Below are positions 41,545 through 53,430 of a stretch of DNA of 64,000 bases, piece by piece (the first letter of the stretch is position 1; the number at the start of each line of letters is the position of its first letter). The translations under genes were made by a program, and so were the position numbers. Origin of the DNA: Polytolypa hystricis UAMH7299. Its lineage: Eukaryota; Ascomycota; Eurotiomycetes; Onygenales. Below the pieces are notes generated by a model, which was not told where the DNA came from, made no database searches, and saw nothing but the letters and a program-made list of their open reading frames with translations. The DNA is taken from NCBI GenBank assembly GCA_002573605.1, contig PDNA01000041.1, forward strand, positions 1-64,000, written 5' to 3'.

Positions 41545-44500
41545 ATTGGGGGTCATCCCTTTATGTCGATAGCTTTAACTATATTCTCCATATCAATGTA
41601 TCTAATACTATTTACTTGCAGCAACGCGGGAGTGAGCTTCAGTAGCGCGTGACTTCCATGTCTCCATCACTGTTTCAAAGAGTCATACGGGTTTTCTCCT
41701 CCTTTTTTTTTCCCGCAAGGAGGATGTCAAACTTCAAGTTCCCATCACTTCAATTTGGCGAAGTCAAGTGTCAAGTACTGTGCTACCCTGATGTGCAACT
41801 ATTAATAGACGAAATGGAATGTAGCATACCGAGTTTGTGGCGAAGCAATCCTCCTATCATCAGGTGGTACAATGTTGACTGCCCAGAAGCGTGTGGGCGT
41901 GCGCTGGGCGGCGTTTGTAGGATGCATGTGGCTTGAGCCGCCGTGCCTCCATTTCTTGATTTTCGAAAAACAACCTTTCCTATGACATTATTGGGGGTTT
42001 CAGCGGGTAAACTACTCTTGTCTCTGCGCAGAAGCTCCCAATATAGTAAACGAATCGTCTCCAGCAAAGCCCCGCCGCGTCTATGTCTTCCGAATCCCTC
42101 TAGGTCATAAACTAATTTGCAGCTCTTCCTCCAGGTATGACCGTCCGCCCAACGACAATGGAGAATTAAACATCTACTGTATGTTATAGTTTCCAAATCT
42201 AGCTCAAAGGTGCGTGTGGATGTAACTGATCTTTTGCGAATCTGATTAATTAGGAGACCATCCGGGTCGATCTGAACCGTGACCAGAAACCGAGATATCT
42301 AGAGATTCACTGGAACTGTCAGGATATTGCCCTTTTCTTCGCTTTTCTAGCGACGAGGGACCATGCAGATGTTGCAGAACCTGGCGACATGCTTTGTCGC
42401 TGCGAAGCTTGATGCTCAGAGAGATTTTGATGGGCTTCCAACTTTGTCGTTTAAGCCTGTTCAACACTTTCGTATGAAGAAGAGAGCCTTTGTGAATCGA
42501 AAATTGTGCGTATATGTGTTGTAACAGCGGTTTCCGCAGCTATGTGAGCTGGAAAAGGATGACGCCAGAGTGGGAAGGGTACTATAAACCACTGCCATTG
42601 TGGCAGCTCGTATTTTGCAGTTGTTGAGGCAAAGAATGCTTCAAGTGAAAATAGACCTCGTTGCGTGGTTCAGGGTATTTAGTTTGAGAATGCTGCCCAT
42701 GTTCAATGTGAGGAGAGCGCAGTTATGCGCGAGCACAAATCTATGCCGTTGGATTCGACTATAAAATGGACTTGCACTGGCCGCAGCCCTAGGGCGGGGG
42801 ATTTTGTAACTGGGGTCCATCTTGATAGTTACATCATAATCTTCAACTTTGAAACCCAAAATTTCGCACGGCAACGAGATGGACTTTCATCATCTTACTC
42901 GCCATTGGATTGCATAGTCAGCTACCTTCGTGTGGAAAGCCATTGAGACGAAGACCAAGCAGGATGCGTCGAAGGCTCTGGCTAGAGACGCTGGGATTTC
43001 GTTTGAAACCCCCCTTAGCTCAAGCCGTATTCTCATTTATCATCACAATATTTGAGCTCAAGCGCAGAAGAGCGAGGTTTTGAGCTTTAATGAGAGTGAT
43101 CTAGAAGCTGGAGTTTTCGTCGTCGGACTACTGCGCGAAAATGGGATGGTCGAGAACATCGCACACAGAAAAACCCCAATAAGCACAAAACATCTGCGAA
43201 CTGCCTATCAGCAGTGTGAGACGACAAGAGAGGGGTGTCTTCCTGCCACCGGCAAACAAACCAAACGCACAGGGATAAGCTGCTGTGGAGTAAGCACACC
43301 AAGCACCAAAGTTAACATCGAAGACTCCCCCGAGTTAGCTTACCCCGTACCCCACGTTCTTGGGGTCAAAGTGTGGGGGAAACCCCCCTCTTACGCTTTG
43401 TGGGGTACTCGGCTGCCAATAAGTTGGTAGCCGCGCACGGAGTTCCCCTATAACCCTTCTTTCAACCGGGGAAGAGCAGCTTTGCCGGCACCAAAGACAC
43501 CCGACTATTGCTCATAATTGCCGTTCTCTGCTGCCGACTTAGGCATACTCCGTATTGAGTCTAGGCATTGCTCAGCAGCGCCATCCCGTCCGTCGTGCAG
43601 CTAACTATGTGGCAGCGGATGCAGTACTTATTTAAACGGACGGCGTCCTTTGTGCCACTTATAATATGGTGGGTTTGATACTTCTTGACAGGAACTTCAC
43701 GAGCGTTGAGGAAAACATTATGAGAATGACTCGGATCACGTTAATGCGACTTCATTTCAAAAATTCATCGAACTTTTGATGTGCGAGGACGATCTTCTTC
43801 CCCGGTTGAAACGCCCACCTCCAAGTCTGGATTTTATGAATACTCCGCTTTTCTTGCCATGTAGCAAGTCAAAACGGGAGGACACATTATTTCTTCGAGC
43901 TTACCCCGCGAGATTACTCCACATCGACATGATGTTTTATGGCCGCAGAAGTCTCGTATCGTGAGGTGACCCCAATGGACGCTTTCCAATCCCTGGGGAA
44001 ATAAAGCTTATTGGACAAAACTGGCCGAGATGACCAGTTCTGGAATGTTTGCCGACTGGAGATATCGCCGCAAAGCTACCGGGAGAAAGTCATTTGCCGT
44101 AACATCGGTCGGAAGGCGTTATTGTTCGGGGCTTGTAGTTCGGTTTAGTCTGCCAACAGAGCAAACACAACTCGTATTCGAGGGCTGGTATGAACTAGAA
44201 AGGCGTCGGCCGAACATTCTAACGATCAGATAGGCCACAGGCATGATCTTGTTGATGCATGGCCAGTGTCTAGAGGCTTCTCGAGGGATACCTTTCTGGA
44301 TTTGGACGTGCTGGTGCAACCCAGAGTAAATCCAACATGTCGATATACAGGGATAGTGACGCAGCTTGTTTTCGGTGGAAACTGATGTGCACGAGCACGC
44401 CAATCATAGCACGACTTGACAAGATACGAGGTTCCCAATTCAAGGCCGGCTGGATTAATCTGCCCATTATGCTGAATGAGCTTGGACGGGGTATCAATAT

Positions 44501-44708
44501 ACCTGGGTTCAGTGGGAGACAGGGGACTGGACCGCAAACAAGATGGGCTCCCAAAGAAGCGGGACGCGACAGCAGCTTTAAGAATGCTACCTTCCCCTGC
44601 ACACCCTATGGATTTATCGAATCTGACGGATCTGCATCATCGTGTAACAATTGAACTCGTTTTTCTTCCCTTGTTTATTTGCACCCCGAAGGGACCACCA
44701 TTGTCACA
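41545..44708. other. 3.2-kb region without a supported gene
   Basis: Short open frames on both strands lack recognisable sequence. A cluster of hairpin-forming repeats lies at 43340-43435 (listed separately). The last few hundred bp are the promoter of the MFS gene. Confidence 0.5.
43347..43432. repeat. Cluster of short inverted repeats (possible MITE or regulatory hairpins)
   Basis: GTACCCCAC (43347-43355) is the exact reverse complement of GTGGGGTAC (43400-43408). Inside are CCCCACGTTCTTGGGGT and GGGGGAAACCCCCC. Directly after comes GGCTGCCAATAAGTTGGTAG and CC, an imperfect palindrome. No target-site duplication was identified. Confidence 0.6.
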
Positions 44709-46927
44709 ATGGATGAGAAGAAAGTACCTCCTCAGGATCAAGTCTCCGATTCGAGCAAAGATAACCTGAATAATGGGGGCATGATTCTCGTGGATGAAGG
44801 CAAAAATGACCCTGAATATGCCACCGCAGACCATGATTTCAGCGACGTCGATGGCAAACGGGTCTTGCGCAAGATGGACATTCGTCTAATCCCCATGCTA
44901 GCTCTGCTTTACCTCTTGTCGTTCCTGGATAGAGGTAATATCGGAAATGCTCGCATTGAAGGGCTCGAAGCCGACCTTGGTTTGGAACCTCATGAATATA
45001 GTTGGTGCTGTGAGTATTTGGTTTTGCTGCCCCTTTTCTATTGTCGAGATCAACTCGCCTGGTTGTGGGAATAGGCACTGATATAAGAATCAACATCTGC
45101 GCTTAGTGACGGTTTTCTTCTTCACATACTGTGCCTTTGAGGTTCCGTCAAATCTCCTCTTGAAGCGCTTGAGGCCATCAATCTGTACGGAGCCAATCGT
45201 ATTCCTTACACGTCCGTGTGGCTCCGAAGAAATATACTAATGAGGCCTTGTGTTGAAGATCTTCCGTCAATCATGGTGGCATGGGGAACAGTTATGGTGA
45301 GATCGTGATCCGAACAAACAAATTTCTTCTTTAGTTCGAGTTATAAGCGGGATTATAGTCAGAGCTTCGGGTTAACACAGATCCCTATTAGACCTTGATG
45401 GGAATCGTCCAAAACTACCATGGCCTTTTTATTTCTCGCCTCTTCCTGGGCGTTACCGGTACGCAGGCTTCTCTTCATTCCGTGTGCGCCCTCATGGAAC
45501 TCCCTGATTACTAAACCACGTTTACAGAAGCTGGATTATACCCCGGTGTCGCGTACTACATCACAATGTGGTACTGTCGACATGAAGCACAGATGAGACA
45601 AGCTCTATTCTTCAGTGCAGCCAGCGTTGCTGGCGCCTTTTCTGGGCTTTTGGCTTTTGCGATCGCGGTACGATAACCTCCTGGAAGGCTGTCGGTGCTG
45701 TTGTTCATTGTTGTCAAAACCTTCTAACATCATGAGCCCACAGAAAATGGACGGTGTCGGTGGCTACGAAGGCTGGCGTTGGATCTTCATTCTTGAAGGC
45801 ATCCTGACTGTCGTAGTAGCTGTGATCGCCTTCTTTACAATTTACGATTTCCCTGAGACAGCCTCCTTTTTAACGGAGAGGGAGCGTGCCTGGGTCGTTC
45901 ATCGGCTAAAGTATCAGGGTTCAGTTGGCATGAAGATGGTTGCGCAGGTCGAAACCTTCCAATGGAAGTATGTCAAGGATGCGTTTACCGACTGGCAGAT
46001 TTATGTGTCGCTGTTTAGTAAGTATTAAGATCTATTATGAACTACGTTGCGAATTTCATCAGTGGCAGAATGGTGCTAACTTAGGTACCCAACAGTGTAC
46101 TGGGGTATTGTTTGCCCCTTATACGGCATAGCACTCTTCTTGCCCACGATTATCAAGGATCTAGGATACGAGACCTCCACGGCACAGCTATTGACCGTAC
46201 GTGCCCCATGTTCCCACTCATATGGAAAGTCATGACACTAACAATCATGTTTCTTTCAAGGTACCTATCTACGTAACCGCAGCCGTCATCGCTGTCGTTG
46301 GCGCCTACTTTTCCGATCGCACGGGCCAGCGATCACCCTTCATCCTCGGTTTCATGTCCATGGTCGCTGTTGGATTTATTATTTGCATATCAGCCTCTGG
46401 TCGCGGAGTCCCCGGCGTGGTCTATGCTGGAGTATTTATCGCTGTTTGCGGTATCTACCCAGCATTCCCAGGCAACGTCACCTGGCTTAGCAACAACCTG
46501 GCTGGAAGTTATAAGCGAGCTACGGGTATGGCGATTCAAATTGGAGCGGGTAACCTTGCTGGAGGTGAGTCGATGCTTTTTCTTTTTCTTCAGTTCGCTG
46601 ATAACCATCCCTATCAACCCCCCCCTTCCCCTTTACAAACCCCCCTATTTCTCTTGCCAACCCTACAAAGGAAATACTAACCCATCGTTCAACTTTTCTT
46701 CAGCCATGGCATCCAACTTTTACAGATCGCGCGACGCATCTAAATACATGCTGGGCCACGCGCTCGAATTGGGATTCGTCGTAGCTGGCATTATCGCGGT
46801 GGTGATTATGAGACTTGCTTACCAGCGTATCAATGTGAAGAGGGAGCGTGAGGGAACTGGAAGTTTGACGGATGAAGAGTTGAGCCATATGGGTGATAGA
46901 GCGCCTACTTATAGGTATACCCTGTGA
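44709..46927 (+). CDS. MFS transporter, Dal5-type anion:cation symporter family (allantoate/vitamin permease-like)
   Basis: Nine exons: 44709-45009, 45107-45184, 45259-45296, 45392-45458, 45528-45667, 45744-46017, 46096-46196, 46261-46564, 46704-46927. They sum to 1527 nt (508 residues) with all phases matching. The signature LRKMDIRLIPMLALLYLLSF, then LDRGNIGNA, marks the Dal5/ACS group. EAGLYPGVAYYITMWYCRHE, GVGGYEGWRWIFILEGILTV, PLYGIALFLPTIIKDLGYET and IYPAFPGNVTWLSNNLAGSY, with RATGMAIQIG, follow the 12-TM family order. The tail is ELSHMGDRAPTYRYTL. The substrate cannot be fixed; the family moves allantoate, nicotinate, pantothenate, biotin precursors and similar carboxylates. Intron 2 has donor GTACGG, branch TACTAAT and an unusual purine-rich acceptor TTGAAG. 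Confidence 0.92.
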
Positions 46928-47429
46928 GGTAGGATCAAGCTTTGAGGTCGCGAATCGGAACCTGGGTTGGGGTTGGGGGGTAGGGGGTGGGGACGACAGT
47001 AATGGAATTAGCTACACGTTGCTGTTACGTATGGGCAATGGTGAGATCATGACATCAAAGTCATTATTATATATTGTAAATTCGTGCGCACCCTTTTTGA
47101 ATTTCCCATGAATTAACTTTTAACGTGTAGAAATAGAGCAACGCTCGTCAAGAGCCTATCAAGACGCCGTGTAGACAGATGAAATATCCTTGCAGCTTCA
47201 AATGACACTGTTGTGATAGCGGGGACCGGATTCACCGTTTCAATTGACATCTTTAACTGAACTATATATACATCTAGAATGTCAAGTCGTTTCAAGGCGC
47301 ATGATGGGGTATATATATAGCTGCACCTCATAAGAACAAAATGGAGCTGAATGTTTAACCACCCAAATCGATCAAACCAAAGTCAGGGGCGTTCAAACTG
47401 GAGTTTTTTTATTTTACAAAAAGCCCTAA
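46928..47429. other. Convergent 3' region between the MFS and GMC genes
   Basis: The transporter (+) and the oxidoreductase (-) end here tail to tail. There is a G-rich tract at about 46968-46990 and nothing else that I can name. Confidence 0.6.
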
Positions 47430-49420
47430 CTAGGTGCGCTTTGCGTCCTCCTTGATGATATCCGCCGCCTTCTCTGCAACCGCATAGACAGTTGCCTGAA
47501 TATTCCCCAACGGCTCTAGCGGGAAAACACTAGCATCAACAACTCTCAAGTTTCGCGTCCCATGAACCATCAGACGGTTATTCACCACACCACCCAACTC
47601 GCGTGGCATCATAGCACAAGTGGCTGCGGGATGGAAGCAAGTGAACAGTCGCTCCTTGACCACATTCTTAGCAGACTGAAGGTTCGAGACATCAGCGTTT
47701 GCGGGGATACGGCTACTAGGGGTCTTCAATAGCGACGCAAACGGCTCCGTTTGCACGATCTTATCCATATACTGCGTGTGGCGGGCGAGGATCTCGAGAT
47801 CAAGAGGGTGAGAGAGATAATTGGGGTCAAAGATGGGCTTTGTCTGGATATCTGCGGACTGAATGTGCACGGATCCACGGGAAAAGGGGTGGTTGTTCAG
47901 AGCTAGGATGCTAACGTAGTTTCCTGGAAGCTCCTTGCCGATGATTTCGCCCATGCTGGTCTTACCGGGCTTGGTGTGCATCTGGATGGGTAGGAACATG
48001 TACTCTCCGCTCGAGTGGTTGGGGTCAAGGAGCATCTGTCGCAGGAGTTTGTATTGTTTTTGCAGCGCTGGGGAGAGGGATTTTGTGGTGTCGTTGTCGA
48101 GATGCTCCTGTAGGAGTTTCTCGATTTCGTCTTTGCTCACTCTGCCGTTGGCGTCGACAAGGGGCATGTACGCAGCGCTAACAGGCATGCCAGCGAGCGG
48201 TCCGCTGCGCGTCTCCTCATACAACTTCATCAGGGCCTGCATGGCCTCTGGGCTCCGAACGATATCCCCAGAAATCTGGTCGTCCGCGACTTCAAAGCTG
48301 AGATGGGAAATGCAGTGGTCCTGCAAGTTCTCTCCAACACCGGGGCTATCGACGACGACGGGGATGTTGTATTTGTTCAGGATGTCGCTTCCACCGACAC
48401 CTGAGAGTTCTAGGAGTTGAGGAGACTGAAGAGCACCAGCGGAAAGGATGACTTCTTTCTGGGCAGTGGTCTGCTTGACACTGCCATCCTTTAGTATAAC
48501 CTGGACTCCTGTTGCGACAACGTCTCCGTCGACTTTGTTGCTATCAAAGAACACTTTGGCTACTTGGGTGTCCGCTAGAAGGTGCAAATTTGGTCGTTTG
48601 GCAACTTCTGACGTGTAATATGTCGCTGCATACCCGCGCGTTCCCGTCTTTGGATCCATGGACTGCGGACAAGTAAAAGCCCCCAGCTTCTTGCCCTTGA
48701 TCGGGTCGTCTCCAGTCTGCCATCCCAGATTCTCAAAGGCGCTGTTCCACGCCTTGTTAAACTCTCCGTAGACATTGGGGAGGGTGACAGGGAGCGGTCC
48801 GTCCGTTCCCTGGTTGGTCTCGTCCATATAATTATCCAGGGACAGGAGGTCTCGTGTTTCGTTGCTGGAGGGAACAAAGGTCTGGAATTTGCGGAAATAT
48901 GGAGCCATATCTTCAGCCGCCCAGCCATCGTTCCCGAGAGCAGCCCATGCGTTGAAGTTCGAGTCGGATGGGTATAATATGCAGCCAAAGTTCATCGCAG
49001 AGCTTCCGCCGACAACTTTCCCGCGCGGATGGCTTATTTGTCGGTCATTTACATGTTTCTAACATTTTTTTTTATTATTACTTAGGTTTGGGGAGCATAT
49101 GGAGGCCGGTGGGGGTGGGAATGCTGTTTGGAATGACTTCAGGGGAAGAGAGCAGAAGGATCCTACTGTTTTCAGCGTCTACGTACCTGCGGCTCGGTGA
49201 CAAAGCCCCAGTCAAACTCCGGGTCACCATATTGAACTACCATGAGGGCCGGGGTGTCGACTCTCGGGTCGCCCATGCGGTTGCTCCCTGCCTCGATGAG
49301 TAGGACCGTGTTGTCGGCATCCTCGCTCAAGCGTGTTGCGACGACGAGGCCGCCAATGCCCGCACCAACGACTATATAGTCGAACCGCTGCGGCGTGACG
49401 TCTTCGGAAGCGGATGCCAT
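47430..49420 (-). CDS. GMC family FAD-dependent oxidoreductase (choline/alcohol dehydrogenase-like)
   Basis: Two exons, 49420-49187 and 49058-47430, with a 128-nt intron; 1863 nt and 620 residues. The ATG at 49420 gives MASASEDVTPQRFDYIVVGA. The dinucleotide-binding GAGIGG is at residues 19-24, followed by TVLLIEAG. Across the splice junction EPQ|KHVNDRQISHPRGKVVGGSS, then AMNFGCILYP, matches GMC signature 1. GALQSPQLLELSGVG is signature 2. LFTCFHPAATCAMMPRELGG carries the catalytic-region His, and ASVFPLEPLGNIQATVYAVA has Asn at the second catalytic position. There is no signal peptide, so a cytosolic or peroxisomal enzyme is likely rather than a secreted oxidase. The substrate is unknown (choline, sugar or aryl alcohol). 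Its convergent neighbour is a carboxylate transporter. Confidence 0.93.
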
Positions 49421-51333
49421 TTTCGCGGGCAGGGATTCTTTTTCTGGAGAGCAGAAAATAAAGAGGTGCAAGTTTTCCTTCTTCTATCTCCCTAGATCTC
49501 TCAGCAATTGATACGAGGGAAGAGAAGGATCAAAGGATTGGTATCAACAAATAAGGATTGGCATGGATAATTCCTCAATCAGGATTTCACGGGAAATATG
49601 ACTATTTAGTTGCTGCATTCTTGCCGCAACATCGAATGATCGAACGGCAGTTTCTCAGTTCAAACGGAACGAAGCCAAACAGTCCCCACGACACGGAATT
49701 GGGACCCACCGTTTATGGGGCCAGCGACGGGACTTTCCTTCGTTTAATTCCTGCTAGTCAGGTTTATAGAAAGGCACACCAGTTGGAGAGTGCCCCGCAT
49801 TGCAGAGACAAGCACTCAAGACGGATCCTTTGGCGGGGGGAGCTAACTGGCACTCAGTCAACGAACCAGGGAACTCCTAAAATTACAGAGAATATAGAAA
49901 TAGAGAGGAACACGGGGTCGACAGAAGACATCCATTTTTTGGGAGAAGGATTATCGAGGGGTCCTTCAGCTTTTTTTTCCCGTCTCTCATATGTTTCCTT
50001 TCGGTGATATAGGAAATTTAGAGTCGGGGGATTCCAGGCTCTGCACGCAGTGCAGGGATCAGTGACACCACCTGCTCGACACCGGACAGACAAGGATAAA
50101 TCGTCCGGAGTAAAACCTAACAACGACCGTTGCTGCTTCCCCGTGGAATCATGGAATTTAGTCCTTGTTTCGTGACTCGCTGAGCCGCTGCTGCTAACGG
50201 GAGATACCCTACTGACTGGGTACAGTCACTCTGGGCAGCTCCTGATCCTTCATGGCGAGAGCGAGGGTTGGTTGCGTTGGCGATATAAGAGTTTTCTTCT
50301 CATCCCGATATATCAATCCAAAAACCCACCGGGTATGTTTTTCCGAGAGAAGTTGTCGTGCAAGTTTCCGAGTGAGTTTGATAGGAGATATCCACATTTT
50401 TAACTTTATTTCGAACAGTAGCACGAGCATAAATCCGTTGGCCCTGGCGTTAAAAATCTGTCAGTGGATGCTGGAATGGTCTCAGGTCTAGGACGGCATT
50501 CCAGCTCCATCAGACTCCAGTTCCCTGGCACTAGTTACCAGCCAAACAGATGGGCCAGAATTGCCGAAGTCTACCAAGCGTTTATCATGGCGGTCTGTAA
50601 ATGTTGGAAAGGGCCCCAATGTTGAGGTGATTCGGCAATCACATAGTGAATCCTAGGCGTCCGTGGCATTTCTCCTGAGACGGTCTGGCGAGCCACACGG
50701 AGGAGCGCTTCAGGAGCAAATCCACTTCCGCGAAAGCTAGGTGAAGTCTAATTGTGAATGATAATAACAACAACTTCATATGTCCATCTGCCGATAGCGT
50801 TGTGTGCGAGAAAGTTATGGAGCATCGACCTCCACGCCCTCCACGAACAATATGGGTAACTGATATCCCACTGGCCATCTCCAATATGGGAAAAATTACG
50901 ACTCACGGCAACTCACAGCAACTCACCACGCCTAAAACCCCTGGTTGCTGGTGTTGGTTTCTGAGTACGTGAGTTATGTGGGGGCTCTCTCGCCCCTAAA
51001 AACGGGTGATGCTCCACGTCAACCACAGAGAGTCGGTGCGAGACCCATTCAGAAAGACTCGCAGACCAGCGCTAGCAGTTATTACAGGGGGTCCCAACCG
51101 CCAAAAAATATAGAGGTCAATAGTAGACCTAATAAGGGGAGATGTAGCCCTCCCATGGCGCGCACTGCACTTTGAAGGATTGATTATTCCAGCTCTGGCT
51201 TGCCGTCAATGTGAAATCCAAAACCCAACCATCTGCTCCAGGGCGATTGCTGCTGTCTACTCGCTGAAATCCCACAGTTCTCGGCCTCCTGGTTGCCGCT
51301 GGGCAGAGGCTTACGACTTTTGAAGAAGACGTC
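49421..51333. other. 1.9-kb intergenic region
   Basis: It contains the GMC promoter and the promoter of the 7-TM gene. No coding model is supported; open frames are short and unrelated to anything I recognise. Confidence 0.55.
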
Positions 51334-52716
51334 ATGGAACGTGAAATAACGTACTACAATGTTTTTCACCACGCGGTGGTGCGCAACCAGCTCATCGCCA
51401 ACACTGTGCTGGTCGTCGTCGCGTTGACTGTGGTGATTATACGTTTTGTCGCACGGCATTTGAGAAATGCGAAGATCTGGTGGGACGACGTTTGCATCGT
51501 CATCTCCCTGGTGAGTTCCTGCTTTGAGGGTGGTGAATTCTTGTTGGGATCTATCTATATTGCGTACCTGTATGTCACACTGGGGAAGAAGACTTTCAAT
51601 GCTAATATTTCTCCTCATCAGCTTCATACATTTGGCATGCTAGCTATGCATTATATCTATGCAGCTATCGGAATGCGAAATCATATGTTAGAGATCCCAC
51701 CTCAGAACACAACTATCATCTTCAAGGTTAGATAGCCCAGCTAGGCCCCCTACACAGAGGAAGATACATATCAAGAACTCTTTAACTAATGCCATTCCCA
51801 AAAAAAAAAAAAACAGATGCTGATAATCTATCAAGTCGTATACTACAACGCCATGGTCAGCGCCAAATTCTCATATCTCTTCTTCTACCTGCGCATCTTC
51901 GTGAGCAAACCCTTCCGAATCGCTGCACAGGTATGTATGGGTTGCTCAGGCGCCTACTGGCTCGGAAGCACGCTGCAGATTTTCTTAACCTGCAGGCCCT
52001 TTGCATTTAACTGGGACCCAACCATCCCAGGGGGCTCATGCGCGAATCAAAACGTGGCATTCTCGACTATCGGAGCCTTCAATCTGCTTACTGATCTCAT
52101 GATCATTGCTCTTCCGCTGCATTTTGTGTACAGACTGCAGATGTCTTTGGCTACGAAGATTGCCCTGTATGGAATTTTCTGCGTGGGCCTTTTGTAAGTT
52201 CATCGTGCCCTTTTTACCTCCAGGAACCCTCAAAAGGAACACCCACTGACTCGAATATCTCCCTTACCCAGCATCTCCGCCATCACCATAATTCGCATCC
52301 GCGTCCTCACGACCGTCGACTTCCTGGATCTTCCATTTTCCATGATCCACGCCGCATTCTGGAGCGTGACAGAGCCCGCCCTCGCCGTCGCCAACGCCTG
52401 CGTACCCATGATTCGTCCCGTGCTCAAAAAGTTCTTTCCTGGCCTCTTCTCCACCGTCAAAGCTACCTATAACACCTACGACACGCACGGCTCCAACACA
52501 AACCCCTCCAGAAACAACCCTCTCGCTCGATCAGGAAACTCTTCCAACACCTATAACAAGATGCAGGATGGCGAGTACCCGCTCACGTGCATGGATCAGG
52601 GGGTTACGACAATTGATATCCTCGCCTCGCAAAAGGGACAGCATGGGAATAATTCATCGTCGTCGGTGGATGAGCGGTATAATAACTACGACTCGCAGTC
52701 TACGCACAGCAGATAG
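51334..52716 (+). CDS. Fungal 7-TM rhodopsin-like integral membrane protein (PTH11-related)
   Basis: Four exons: 51334-51510, 51622-51726, 51817-52193, 52272-52716; 1104 nt and 367 residues. Helices include QLIANTVLVVVALTVVIIRF (then VARHLRNAKIWWDDVCIVIS), MLIIYQVVYYNAMVSAKFSY (then LFFYLRIF), FSTIGAFNLLTDLMIIALPL and LYGIFCVGLFISAITIIRI. The sequence RxxxxxKIWWDDxxI, SxLFFYLRIF, CxNQ and NLLTDLMIIALP is the pattern of the fungal rhodopsin-domain/PTH11-type family, here without a CFEM domain. The C-tail is Ser/Asn-rich (GQHGNNSSSSVDERYNNYDS) and cytosolic. A role in surface or nutrient sensing is suggested only by family. Exon 3 is preceded by A13 directly before CAG, an atypical acceptor tract. 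Intron branch sites (GCTAATA, ACTAATG) support the splicing. Confidence 0.85.
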
Positions 52717-53430
52717 CTAGGGAGCCGAGGAATATGATTGAGGACGGGATACAGGTTACCAGTGGCTGGTCGGTGTCGGCAGATCGAAGGACGCAGAGTC
52801 CTCGTCCATAATGAAAAGGTAGCGTGGGTGCGAGCTTTTTTTTTGCGTTTGTATTATTATTATCATATGATACCCTGGGGCAAAAATGTATATATAGAAA
52901 ATTTATAGAAAATTATTAGATCTTTTGAATAATGGCAAAGTTATTTTTTATCAAATTTGGTATAACATAATGCTAAAAAGTGAGAATTTAAGTCTTGCTA
53001 GAATCTGCTCGTGGTAAAAAAAGGGATGGGAAAAACACACGTAAATGTAATAGGAAAAAAAGAAAAAAAAAGTTCCCTTCTACTTTCGCCTATTTTGATG
53101 AGAGGAAAATGAAACAGGAGGAAAATCTGATGATGGCATACCCTGACATGCTATGAGCTCAAGGGAGAAAAAAACAACACATAAAAAAACACCAAACAAA
53201 TTAGAAGAGGAAATAGAACAATGAGGAGATGATTCAGTTTTGGTTTTTTTTTTGCTTATCAAAAGAAATAAAAGAGAAAAAGAGAAAAAAAATCATAGAA
53301 GGATAAGAACTAATAATCTGCGCGGGAAACAACAGGAGAGGTTGCAGGTCTTGGTTTTTGTACATGCGGAAATAAAAAGATAAATAAAACAAAAGGGAAA
53401 AATAAAATAAAACCGTTTTTAAAAATCAAA
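52717..53430. other. Convergent 3' regions of the 7-TM gene and THO2
   Basis: The region is A/T-rich with many A-tracts and GAAAA runs on plus (about 53040-53420). It contains the poly(A) regions of both genes. No gene is seen. Confidence 0.6.

Noticed and set aside
45185..45258. 74-nt stretch with stops inside the transporter, first read as a disruption
   Set aside because: It has a GT donor, a TACTAAT branch site and an AG acceptor, and removing it restores the family alignment in frame, so it is an intron.
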